Origin: Isoetes taiwanensis
Taxonomy: Eukaryota > Streptophyta > Lycopodiopsida > Isoetales > Isoetaceae
Direction of reading: 5' to 3'
Length of the DNA: 64,000 nt
Assembly (NCBI GenBank): GCA_021234155.1
Contig: JAJEKV010000344.1
Coordinates: forward strand, 232,793 to 296,792
Both the position numbers and the translations under genes were made by a program. The notes below the pieces were generated by a model, which had not been told where the DNA came from, did no database searches, and worked only from the letters and a program-made list of their open reading frames with translations. This document shows, in pieces, positions 45,156-55,754 of the stretch; the stretch's first letter is position 1, and each line of letters begins with the position of its first letter.

Positions 45156-45361
45156 CCTTAACAACCTGGGCCCGAGAGTTTTATAGGGTTTTGTAGTGGC
45201 TTTATGGTGGTTTTCATAACAAACTAGGTGTTTATAGCTATTTGGCATAACAAACTAGGTGTTTATGCACTTTTTAATGTGTTACTTGTGGATAACACTC
45301 TTGCAACCAACGGCTGAGATTTGATCTCAGCCTTAAAACTTGAGGGCCAGGTTGTTAAGGA
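45156..45361. mobile_element. MITE-like unit with CCTTAACAACCTGG termini
   Basis: The 14-bp sequence CCTTAACAACCTGG (45156-45169) returns inverted as CCAGGTTGTTAAGG (45348-45361). The 206-bp interior carries two copies of CATAACAAACTAGGTGTTTA. No clear target duplication seen, so class is unknown. Confidence 0.5.
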
Positions 45362-45590
45362 GTAGGCATTTCTATACCGAGTCGTATGTCTCATACCCAA
45401 GGTCACGGGTTCAACGCCTCGTTGTGAAAGTGGCCATGCAATGTAAAGTTGGTGGGGGAAGGACCCACCCGGCAATGTAAAAGTGGTGGGCGGGACCCAT
45501 CTGGGTGTGTTGTAAAGTGTCACATGTCCGATAGGACGCTGCCTTGTGGCGTGACGTTAAAATCTCCTCTTCTCTTCTTCTTTTTGAAAG
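45345..45590 (+). mobile_element. Possible tRNA-derived SINE
   Basis: GGTTCAACGCC at 45408-45418 fits a Pol III B box. A weak A-box-like GGAGTAGGC lies about 45 bp upstream, and a CTTTTTG run at about 45580 could end transcription. GGACCCA-C-GG and AATGTAAA-GT-GGTGGG repeat inside. The A box is poor and no target duplication was found, so this remains a guess. Confidence 0.3.
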
Positions 45591-45667
45591 CTAGGGGAGG
45601 AGCGCTATATTTGGTGCATTTAAGCTAGAATTTTTATACAAACCTTGACATGCATCGTAACTATGGG

Positions 45668-45946
45668 CTATTGTATGGGCTTTCTAATCATGTCCTCTTC
45701 CAGCCTATCTGGTAGGCTTAGCTCCAGCAATTCTTGTTTGAATGAAGGGGGTTTTTGCACCCAATTGTTGACAACATAATGTTCCATCATTGACGTACTT
45801 GTGTTCCTTGAATGGAGGTTAAGATACTTGTTGGTCCCATGTTCTATTAATAACGCACTAGCCCTGTCATTAATAGTGCCCCATATTTTTAGCCTATATC
45901 CTTTTGCCATCAGCCCTTTATAATCTCTTAAAATGTCCCCCATCAA
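45668..45946 (-). pseudogene. Coding-like 92-aa ORF, product unknown
   Basis: The minus-strand frame reads DILRDYKGLMAKGYRLKIWG, INDRASALLIEHGTNKYLNL and SFKQELLELSLPDRLEEDMI to a stop at 45668. Balanced composition and good codon variety suggest real coding descent. The frame has no clear start context (GATGGGGGACA). No domain recognised. It lies upstream of, and on the same strand as, the scrap at 44882. Confidence 0.35.
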
Positions 45947-45959
45947 CCCTTTGCTGCCG

Positions 45960-47236
45960 CCAACTGAAGTAATACATCTTTAGCCCGTTCACCTAAATAT
46001 TTCATCTAGTTTGTGAATTTTTATTGTGTTGCTTTGGATCTTTGGATCTTTGTTATTTATCCAGGAGTTTGTGTAAAAGCTTATTACAACAACGAAATGT
46101 TATCAGAGTAATGTGTCATCCCAATTTGTATCAAACTCCTGATCCTAACTTGTCATTCCAATTTGGATCGAACTCCACGATCCTAACGCACATCATAGAA
46201 AAGCTGCAATTAGTAGGTAGTTGTACAAACCTATTAGAACTTTTCTGATATTGAAATTGAGTCCGAAGTCTGCACACAACATTGCCTGCACTTAGTAGCT
46301 TTTCACAAATGCAACAACCACAATACCGATTCGTTATGTGCAACATCCCTATAAACTACTAAAATCTTAATAAAACATAGCACAATATGTTTATAAGATG
46401 TTCAACTTTGTAAACATCACATCGAGATCCATGGTCAGCCTTTGTCATCGTTATCTTAAGACGCTATATAATTTATTATTTTTACAACAAAGACATAAAG
46501 CACATTGTATGCAATTTGTGTATATAAAGGGTAAAATCAAGTACTCAGTTTATGCATAACACGAAGAGGCACAAAATGAAGGGGCAACCTTCACATCAAT
46601 TAAACTAAAAATCATTGCATAAAATAAGGAGCTTTAAACTGATGAGTTATTCAGTGGTCAAAAGTATCACTTTTGCATGACCTCTTACATTATCAAATGA
46701 ACAACATATTGCCTAGAACATATGGAAACTTTTCTGGATTTGATGGACTTGCCTACAAAAGAAAAGCACTTCCATTCTTAATATGAAAGCATAAGATAAA
46801 AGATTATACCTTCGAAAATTCCTTTTTTTATGTTCCCTTTTTAATCATACGTTCAACATTAGTGTCTAAAAGGAATTGCTTGCTTATGACCAATTACATC
46901 TTCTAATGATCTCTTGGCCTTTGCAAGTTCAAGCTTCCTTATGGCCTAAGTTGTTTCACGAGTGCTCTGAAAGAAGATAAACACTGATACGAATTATGCT
47001 AACTGTATACAACCAATAATAAGAAGATAAGACATGGTATTAATTGAACTGTTTCAAGCTAGTCTTAAGAACATAGGCTTCATACCTTAAAAACACGCAA
47101 ATTTGCTCCTCTAGCCTCTCAAGCCGACACTTAAGAAGAAATTATTAGAAATCTACAGCAAAGTTAAGTTTTTATGTGATAGAAGATCGAGGACTTACCA
47201 ATTAGAGCCTATGCAATAGGCACATTCAGCTCTTTC
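45960..47236. other. No recognised gene
   Basis: AT-rich. Two copies of a GATCCTAAC-ACA / CCTGATCCTAACTTGTCATT phrase lie near 46125-46190. No ORF above 75 codons and no element ends seen. Confidence 0.4.
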
Positions 47237-47560
47237 TCAAGTTTTATGACAGTAAAAATGAAAACATTTACCACATGGAAGGCCACCAAAGCAAGATTTC
47301 AAAAGACCAATAAATCTGATGACATCTAGCTGCAGACCATGTTCTTGCAATTGAATAAATACCTCTACTGCCTCTTTCAGGTTTCTATTGTGGGCATATC
47401 CAAACATTAGTGTGTTCCAGGCTTCATCCATGTTACCAAATTTAAAATACGTATCAACAAGGATATTCCCCATAAAATCTTCTAACATCATCCGAACTTC
47501 TACAATATATGCATGCATCCATTTTCCTAATTCCAATACTTCCTGAACATCGAGACCAAT
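47237..47560 (-). pseudogene. Pentatricopeptide (PPR) repeat fragment
   Basis: The minus-strand frame reads LELGKWMHAYIVEVRM, GNILVDTYFKFGNMDEAWN, TLMFGYAHNRNLKEAVEVF, LQEHGLQLDVIRFIGLLKSC and GKCFHFYC. This is the E/DYW-class PPR pattern: GKxxHAYIVE, NxLVDxYxKxGxxxxA, WNTLMxGYAxNxxxKEAVEVFxQ, FIGLLKSC. About 14 residues are missing between DEA and WNTL, which is typical of decay by small deletion. Functional relatives edit or process organelle RNA. Start and remaining repeats are absent. Confidence 0.75.
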
Positions 47561-47734
47561 GTTATTGTCGAGTGAGAGGAGAAGATTAGAAACAAATATA
47601 AACTCAGTTGAAAGCTTGAAAGGGTTAGAAGTAATCTCGAAAATGGATTGCCATTTGTGAAGTACCCATATTCAAAAGGGAAATTCTCCAAATCCAGTGT
47701 TTAAGAAAGATTTATTGCTCTTGCCTCTGGTGAA

Positions 47735-47815
47735 TTCACTTGCACTCCACTGTACACTCTTTTAAATGGAGCTTCTCCATTGTGCACTCTTATAAGTGGA
47801 GCTTCTCCCGTGCGC
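47735..47815. repeat. Two 32-bp tandem units
   Basis: TGTACACTCTTTTAAATGGA-GCTTCTCC and TGTGCACTCTTATAAGTGGA-GCTTCTCC lie side by side. A third partial start (GTGCGC) follows. Confidence 0.75.
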
Positions 47816-48125
47816 AAACATAGAAAAATTTGCGGCAAACGTGGGAATGTTTGGACGTCAAAAATGGCCCTATCTTGTATTGAGGTAAGTGCCACAAATA
47901 GAGCGTGTGTCAATGTTGGAGACTCTCCCCTATCGCTTACGAGCTAATGTATCCCAGTAATTACTATGTTTCTAAAAAATATCAACTTTGAAAATGAAAA
48001 AGGCTCTAATAAAAGAGCCCATTATATTATATCTACGCTATCCATTAATCTACCAAATCTAAGACTATCAAGTCCATTTGCCTACTATTATTACACCTGA
48101 ACTATCCATTGCAGAAAAACTACCC

Positions 48126-49600
48126 ATTCTGGGAAGAGACTCGCAAGAGACACAAAACCGGCCGATAGATAGGCTTGTCATTCATCACAGCAGCAGTATA
48201 CAATGTTTTGAAGAATAGAGAGGGGTAGCCGACCATAGGAACAATAACGGACTACCCCGTAAAAAGAAATGTGCACAGGCAATATAAAAGGGTAATGGCG
48301 ACAACTTCTCATCGGGATAAAAAACCCCTTTTCGGGTTTTGAGGAAAACCCTAATGAGAAATGGTCGCCAACAACCTTGAATGTGTTGCTGGAGAACCGA
48401 GAGATGGGTTGATGGTGAACACAAATAAAGCAGGACCCCGGATGGCGGGCGGAATCCTTGAATGTGTTGCTGGAGAACCGGAAGGAGATGGGTTGATGGC
48501 AAACACAAATATAAAGCGAGACCCCGGAAGGCGGCGGAATCCAGCAGAATGGGGCTGAAGAACCGGAAAGGAGATGGGTTGATGGCGAACACAAATATAG
48601 CAGGACTCTAGAAGATGGCGGAATCCTGCAAGCAACACAAAGAACCCCTAAAGGACACCCGTGAATGGTTAGCGAAAAGCAAACATGCATGGCAATGATG
48701 AAGCAAGCCACACAACAATCTCCCAAGATATGAGCGATGAAAACAGATGAAAAAAAACACAACAGAAAAGAAATAGCATCACCCATAGGGTGGAAAAGCA
48801 TCACCCAACGGGTGGAGAACCATTATGTGAAAATATGCATCACCCTTGAGGTGGAAATAAACAGCATCACCCGCAGGTGGAGAATAATGCGGCATGATGC
48901 CGATGAAAAAGAAAACATGATTATAGCAAAACACCCAAGATGGACAACAACAAAGAGTGCAAAAAACATAAATGAAAAAGAGACGCATGCCCCCACGCAG
49001 CAGGGCGGGAAGGGAGGGAAGCAACAAGAATGGAAGAGGTGCTGCTGTGAGAAGACGCCGATAACCGGTCCCAAAAGGAAAGTGGCCTTATATAGTAGCT
49101 CGTTTCTTCCCAGAATGGCGATCCGAGGGCTCGGATCGATGCTATTCTGGGAAGGGACTCGCAAGAGACACAAAACCGGCCGACTACCAGAGAACTTCCT
49201 CAACTATAAGCCCAGTCGCTGCGAAACCTCCAAGTGTTGAGTCGGGTCACGAAGCACGTAGCGAGAGTGAGAAGAAGAGGAGTGCCGCGAAGCAAAAAAA
49301 AGCAGGACTTCGGAAGACGCCGTAAAACCTGGAAGCAACACAAAGAACCCTAAAAAACACCCGTGAATGGTTAGAGAAAAGAAAAAGAACATAGCAGAAA
49401 AAGAGAGAGCATCACCCAATAGGGTGGAGAAAAGCATCACCCAACGGGTGGAGAACAATCACATAACAAGAAATATGCGGCACCCTCGAGGTGGAAATAA
49501 ACAGCATCACCCGCAGGTGGAGATAGCATCACCCAAGCCCAAACGAGAATGTTTGCAAGATAAATCTACATAACAAAAGTCCATGTAGCGTCGAACGATA
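48126..49600 (-). mobile_element. Minisatellite-rich element with 40-bp direct repeats
   Basis: A 40-bp sequence (ATTCTGGGAAG-GACTCGCAA...) recurs at 48126-48165 and 49144-49183 with one mismatch. Between lie three tandem units of about 85-95 bp (48374-48630; GGAGATGGGTTGATGG, AACACAAATA). Two arrays of mini-hairpins of type CATCACCC-nnn-GGGTGG lie at 48776-48890 and 49409-49533. A GGGATAAAAAACCCC-TTTTC-GGGTTTTGAGG motif at 48316-48345 matches the 3' UTR motif of both LINE fragments, which suggests a related minus-strand retroelement. The 208-codon minus frame translates the repeats. Confidence 0.5.
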
Positions 49601-49679
49601 TATACTTCATATTCAAATAAAACTAAATATAAAATGCAAAAGCCATCAAATGCGACATGAAAATGCAAAACGCCGGGTC

Positions 49680-50095
49680 CAAGATATCATATGATCAACA
49701 TAGACACACGGGCAACGAGAGCTGTTGGATAGGCATATTCACGACTTATTCTTTGATTTGGACCGTAGATAGCGATCCTCGTTTGTGGGGTATGCTCGTA
49801 CAAGTTTTTTTATACTGTATAATGAGAGTTGCGAAATACTATAAGGTTTGAGGCAACGTACTCAATTGTGTTGATTTCATGCATGTATTATACTGTTTTA
49901 GGGGTATAAAAGGGGCTCTCGCTGCCCCGGAGTCATCCCCTATGTGAATATGCACCAAAACTAAAGGGGGTTTTAGGGGGAATTTAATTTAAAGTGTTGG
50001 ATGTAATGGTTTGTGTTAACTAACAAATTTTTTGGCCCCTTCGGGGCCTTGGGGATGGGTTAGAGATGGATGAAGAAAGTTGATGTATCCAATCA
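49680..50095 (-). mobile_element. Foldback-family repeat, copy B
   Basis: Reverse-orientation homologue of 24335-24740. Shared landmarks are AACGAGAGCTGT, CCTCGTTTGTGGGGTATGC, ACTATAAGGTTTG, GAATATGCACC-AAAC, and the hairpin GGCCCCTTCGGGGCC at 50034-50048. It lacks the second inverted arm seen in copy A. Confidence 0.7.
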
Positions 50096-50099
50096 AAGA

Positions 50100-51125
50100 T
50101 AATGACAACACATCAATAAGGTCTTCGCCATATGCGGTGGTGGTTCTTACTGATGGTGGGGACTAATTGAACTTGATCTTCATTTATAGGGTTCTCTGAT
50201 ATAGTAATAATGTTTGGATCAACATCGTGTTGACTTCAGATGTCAGAGGAATGTCATGTGGAATTGATGGATTGGAGATTCTATAGTCTGCATTAACATA
50301 AAGGAAAGAAATTGGTTAGATTGATATTAATTTAGAAAATAGAACTTTAATAGCGAAATAAAATTGAATCAAATAAAAGCTTTTGACATTGATACTCTAC
50401 AATAATGTTTTATTCACAAACCATTGCATGAACATCAACGTTACTCTGCAGTAACAATTGGTGAGGTTCATAAAAATCGATGACTTTTCTCATGGGTTTG
50501 CGACTTTGGTTTAACGGGGTGAAGAGAGAATGACCAATTTGGTGATATAGAGTAGGTTTCCTATAATGGTGGATTGGCGAGATCAAGGGTAGAGGTTTTA
50601 AGCAAGCTTGCTCTTGGCGTTCCGTGTTGTTACTCACAATGAAACCATTGTTTATCAATCCATATGATTTTGGATAGCTTAAAGGTAATGCATGATTCAC
50701 CTGCTGGTTCGATTTCAAACCTACAACATAAATGCATTCTTGTAGCCACCGTTTGACTGATCTGCATGATTCGGAAGGGCTGGAATAATTGCCTATTGTG
50801 TGTGCACAAGATCCGTTTGTTGATTGAAGCTAAAAATTGGGCTGCTATGAACAATCCGGGCAGGGGAATATCCAAGAGTTGGAAGCAAGCAGAGGGCCTA
50901 AACTCTAGACTCTTTTTGAATCTGCAGCAAATCCTAGAACAGATAAAGGGAAGGAAACAAAGGCGGGTTTTGCAACACTACATTATAGAACCAGGAAACC
51001 AATACCTTGTAGAAAAAACCAATATGCTAACTGAAGAAACATTAAAAACCAAATACCTTTGTAAGTGTGAGCAAAAAATCCACCTCATGGTAGCAAAAAT
51101 CCACTCGACAACAAGAATCAAGAGG
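50100..51125. other. No recognised gene
   Basis: The start of a 262-codon plus frame (from 50766) lies here, but its second half is a microsatellite and its first half shows no domain. Nothing else supported. Confidence 0.4.
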
Positions 51126-51129
51126 GCAA

Positions 51130-51296
51130 AGTACACATGCACATGTACACATGCACACACATGCGCACAGGCACATGCACTTGCACTTGCACATGCACAG
51201 TACACATGCACATGCATACACATGCATATACATGCACATGCATCTGCACACACATGCACACACATGCACATGTATGTGCATGCACGCATATACATG
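51130..51296. repeat. (CACATG)n-type microsatellite
   Basis: About 165 bp of ACATGC/ACACATGC words in strict purine-pyrimidine alternation, a sequence class able to adopt Z-DNA. It creates the Cys/His/Thr-rich stretches of several overlapping frames. Confidence 0.9.
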
Positions 51297-52246
51297 TTGC
51301 AAAGGTTCATGCTAAACATATATGAGAGAAAGACAACAACCCCAGGATTATTCCAACCAACGAAAAATCAACGGCCCCATAAAGGGTGCACTCTAGAAAT
51401 ACTATTTAGTACACCTAAACTAATACAACATAGCGAAATCATAGAAAAACCATGTGAAAAAACATATAAAAATCTAAAAGTAACCCCCTGTTATTGTGCT
51501 AGATATTGCACCCATAAGTTAAAAAAGCAAATGCTCGCGCATCATCCTAAATAATTGCAAACCAATTGAAATGATCCACATCAGAACAACCTCCTAGGAA
51601 AACACGTTTATAAGTAACTGAGGACCATGCAAAAATGCCTGAAAAGTCAGGAATAAATGCCCCCAATCATCCGAAACTCCAAGCCCCAAAATTCCCAGTA
51701 ATCCTAATAATATAGAAAACTCAATAGAATTTATATGCATAGAAAGCCACGTAGCAAGTACGCAAAATAGATAGCATAATGAGCCATACCCAGGTTCAAT
51801 TCCCACAACTGTTAATCCAAGAGCAAGCATAGGTGCAAAAGAAGTAAAAGGTCTTAACATAAAATCCATGACAGTTAATCAATGTAAACATGAATTGGAA
51901 TGTCAATGGAAAAATTGAGCAGTCTAATGTTAAACTCGAGTGGAGAGAGAGAGGTGGAAGGAAGACAAGACCCACGCATGGAAAAAACAAAATGGCTAGA
52001 AATGTCATTCTGATATGGACCACGTGCCCCTGAGGAAAAATCCACTCATAAAATGCCAAGATTAAAAAAGCCAACATAAATCAAAGGACTAAGTCAAAGC
52101 ACCCGCATGAAAACCGAGTAATCACAAATTCCTAAATGCACCCAAATGTTCAACTCCAAACATAAGTATAAGAAATTGAGCCATAAATGACAAAGTGACG
52201 GAAAACACGTCGTAAAATACTTAACTGGATTGAAAACATATTTCAA

Positions 52247-52291
52247 GAGGGAGGGAGGGAGGAAGGGAGAGAGGAAGAGAGAGAGAGAGGT
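52247..52291. repeat. GGGA / GA purine microsatellite
   Basis: GAGGGAGGGAGGGAGGAAGG passes into GAGAGAGAGAG. Pure purine on the plus strand. Confidence 0.85.
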
Positions 52292-52525
52292 TGATGTTGA
52301 GGCAAAAGCGAAAAGAAGAACCTATGACGTCATGATAGATGGGTCGCGTCCAACGAAGCAGGGAGAAGAGTAATATACTGCTAAGCAAAAAACCCCCAAC
52401 ATATAGAATACGTGGAACACAAGCCATGCAGCAATATCCAAAATAACTAAGATGGCATACACAAGTTAGGTAACAATATCGTAAACAACTGGGGTGACAT
52501 ACTGATATGGAGCAAGCATGGGGAT

Positions 52526-52702
52526 GTGACGACCATACTGGATATTCGTATCATACGAACACTATACTCCTATGTACAAAAGATGGTCGTCACACGGATG
52601 TAAGCTGTCTTGTGCAACTACCCTTTTGCATCCGTGTGACGACCATCTTTTGTACATAGGAGTATAGTGTTCGTATGATACGAATATCCGTATGGTCGTC
52701 AC
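52526..52702. mobile_element. Near-perfect hairpin MITE, 177 bp
   Basis: Starts GTGACGACCATAC and ends GTATGGTCGTCAC. Arms of about 75 bp pair almost without mismatch around a loop of about 26 nt (TAAGCTGTCTTG...). Within each arm GTGACGACCATCTTTTGTAC is a second inner copy of the terminal motif. The transcript of either strand would form a long stem, a good source of small RNAs. Target duplication not evident. Confidence 0.85.
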
Positions 52703-52974
52703 AGGGGAGGGTCCACCTAAATGATGGAAAATATAATGTAAATGTGACTCGTAATGATGTTCCAAGTGTATATGTAAGGGGGGCATAGGATAACCTATAT
52801 AACCATTAGAAAATATCAAAGGCTATTAAAAGGCCATGATAATTAATACAAGGGGCATAAGATAAATAGGAACCTATCGAAAATATTCTTGTTATCATTG
52901 TAAAGGTTTGGAGCTCACAAAAAAGGAAAAGCCTTTATGTCAGAAGCAGAAAGGGTTATGTTCATAGTTGGGCC

Positions 52975-53060
52975 GACCCACCGACCTAGCTGACCTGCCG
53001 ACCTAGGTGGGACAAGGCCGACCTAGGTGGGAATTTTTTGCCGACCTACCGACCTATTAC
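52975..53060. repeat. GCCGACCTAGGTGG short tandem array
   Basis: Seven or so copies of (GC)CGACCTA, some extended to the palindrome CCACCTAGGTGG-like CCGACCTAGGTGGG. Confidence 0.75.
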
Positions 53061-54639
53061 GCTTTTTAGTTTTACAGAGATAATTTGCAAACAACATGCA
53101 ACACATCTTCAGAAACCATAAATTCTAAATAAATAGCAAGATAGAAAGAAGACTAAACAACTTAGGAACAGCCAAATTATAATACAAGAAATAAGAACTA
53201 GGGTTAAAACATGCAATAGCGTCTCAATTAGTTTGTCCCCCGTCCCCCCCAAAATAGTTGAAAAAGTAGGTCGTCCCAACTAACTTCTTTGCCATGAGAA
53301 CATTTTGAAAAAAATTCTGCAAGAACCTCGGGCCAAAGATTCTATCCCCGCCGGTGGTATCGTGAGTAGGTCCGAAGCTTGTACCGTGAGGATGATCCCA
53401 TGAATCAAGACTTCTTGATGCGCCATGCCAAAATCGTGAACCTAATAAGTAAGTGAAAAACTTCTCAAATTTTTTTACAAAATTTCTTGCAAAGCAATGA
53501 AATGGAAGCTCTTTGTTAACTAATTGGAGCAATGTAAGATTTTCGCCGCTTTCTTATTGCTTAGTTGGATAAACTAGATAAACTTAGAGCATCTTTTTTT
53601 TTTCAGATTGAGACCACCTTGTTGAAGCCATCCCACAAGGCCAAAGATATCAGTAAGCATCAATCCTTTCTCTTCATCTTCATAGTTAAACATGGGAGAT
53701 GAGGATGCAAGCAAGTCAAAGGGGAGAAAGAAGAGAACAGCAGAGCAAGAGACCTTAAAAAAGAGAAGACAGAGGAAGCGTAGAAATGAGGAAAAACATG
53801 CTATTATGCAAGAATGTTCCAATGCTTGGGTCGAGCAACACTAAAAAAAAGCATAGAGCCTTGGCTAATATTGTCTAAATCATTTATGAAGAATTGAATT
53901 GGACACCTAAACGAAGAAAGAAATTTTGAGTGACTTCATAAAGGAAAAAAGAAATCAAAGAATTTCTTAGTGTTAATTCAAGAATATGGGAGTTAAGAAT
54001 CATTTGATTGGCAATATTAGAAAAAGCATTTAATCAATAAAAGCTTCTACAAGCATAGATTCCATGGCTGCAAAGAAAAATGTACTTGCAATGGCTATTG
54101 GCAAGGATTGCACAGGTCAAATTGTTAGTAAAGAAGTTTGGGAAAAGTTTTGGGAGTCCATCCGAGAAATATTAAAATGGCAAGGAATAGACGTGAACAA
54201 ATAGATATTGATAAAGGTGGATGGGTCTTTTACAAAAGCATCCGTAAGGTTTGATTCAATTGGAGATGATGTTATTGGTGATTCGTGAGTTTTGGGATGC
54301 AAATACAAGGGTCTGCTAATGCGAAGGGCGTAGGAGATATAAAAGATTGGCAAAGAATATTAAATAAGAACATGCCACTCACTATTTGGAGGGACACTGG
54401 GTAATTCCCCTTCTCATTCTTTGAAGGAACTAAAATTATGGTTGGTAAGGTATTGTTAGTTGTGAATTGAGTTAGTGCTAGACAATGGTTACTGATCCGG
54501 GGTTAGTTAAAGTTACAGGAAACAATAAAGTTAGTTCTAGTCTGCGATTAGGTGTTATAGCGAGGGTCAGATTAGTTAAAGTTGCGGTCATGGCTAGTAG
54601 TCGAGGTTACAGCTTATAGTTCTGATTAGTTAAAGTTGT

Positions 54640-54760
54640 AGGTTACTGATCAGTTAGTTCAAGTTCCAGTTACAAAGGGGGTTCCAGTTGCATTCTGGGG
54701 TTCCAGTTGCAGGTTCAAGTTGCAGGTTGGGGTTCCAGTGTTGTGATTCTGCGATTTTTG
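54640..54760. repeat. GGTTCCAGTTGCA short tandem repeats
   Basis: Five or six variants of GGGGTTCCAGTTGCAGGTT-like words, continuing more loosely up and downstream (54430-54860). They lie in the T3 interval between its N-terminal and central blocks, probably an intron or insertion. Confidence 0.7.
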
Positions 54761-54936
54761 ATTCTGATTTTGATTTGTTACAAGGGTGGTCCGATCACAG
54801 TTATAGTTAGAGGTGGAAGTTGTAGGTGATAGATGTAGAGACAATAACAGTTATAAGTAGATGCTAATAGTTTTAGTTGCTGTATCAATTCAGTCTTAGT
54901 CTTCAAACTTGAGCATCTTTGTCCACTAAGTTATAG

Positions 54937-55754
54937 CTTTAATTCAGGGGTATTAAAGAGTGGCTAAAATTCGCCAAATGGCTATTTTTTAGACTTTTAG
55001 TCAAATTTTGTGGCTAAAGTTAATAAAGATCATTTTTTGAAGAACTAAATAATTTAGCCATTCCAAAAGGGAAAAAAATTTGGACACTTAGAGTTTAGCC
55101 AGGTTTGGCTACATCATGGCATACTAAATTGCCTTCTTTGAAGCTGATTATACGCACCCTAATCAATTCAAATAGCCATGTTGAATCCATTCAGGGAACT
55201 CTTTAATTTAAGAAGTAAGTCATTTAGCTATATCAATCATGCTTTGATGGATATTGAATTTGAATCTATAAGTCGTTTAGGTTAAAAGATTGTTTTAAAG
55301 AATGTTCATGTGAGTGAGCATTTTAAGCTCTAAGTAATAGTGTTTTATTCTTGCAAACAAGTTAGCCATTTAGATGCATTTGACCCCGACATAAATACGT
55401 GTGTTCCCTCAAATGGTATTATTTGCTCCTTATGAATTGTACTTTGAATCTTTGTTATTGTTTTGTAATGGAAGCATATTGAATCGCTTGTCATTCATGT
55501 GATAAGGAGTGCCTTTAATTTGAAGTTAAATAGTTACACTTTTAGCCACCAACCAAGAAAAAATTAAGCCAATATAAGAATTTCAGATCATATAAATTTT
55601 ACATTTTAGCCAAGTGGGAAGATAACTAAAGGGTTTTATTTTATCAAATTTCGCCTAATAAAAATTTTATGAACTTTTATTTTCAAAGGTTTAGCCAACC
55701 TTAATTTGAATAGAAAAACATTTAGGACCCTTAAAATTTACCCCGGCTTTAATT
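54937..55754. mobile_element. Non-autonomous hAT element with 8-bp target duplication
   Basis: CTTTAATT occurs at 54937-54944 and 55747-55754, flanking 802 bp that begins CAGGGGTATTAAAG and whose other end, reverse-complemented, begins CCGGGGTAAATTTTAAG. An 8-bp duplication with CA/CC-GGGGTA termini fits the hAT superfamily. The interior is AT-rich with many TAGCCA/TGGCTA words and has no transposase. It sits inside T3 and so is younger than it. Confidence 0.65.

Noticed and set aside
45408-45418. Functional tRNA gene from the B-box-like sequence
   Set aside because: No cloverleaf can be drawn around it and the A box is poor; at best a SINE head.
48178-48804. 208-codon minus-strand ORF with repeated PSSxVxLYxC phrases
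   Set aside because: It translates three tandem DNA units; overlapping frames do the same, so the repetition is at DNA level.
50766-51554. 262-codon plus-strand ORF
   Set aside because: Its middle is the CACATG microsatellite and the flanks show no domain; open frames exist on both strands there.
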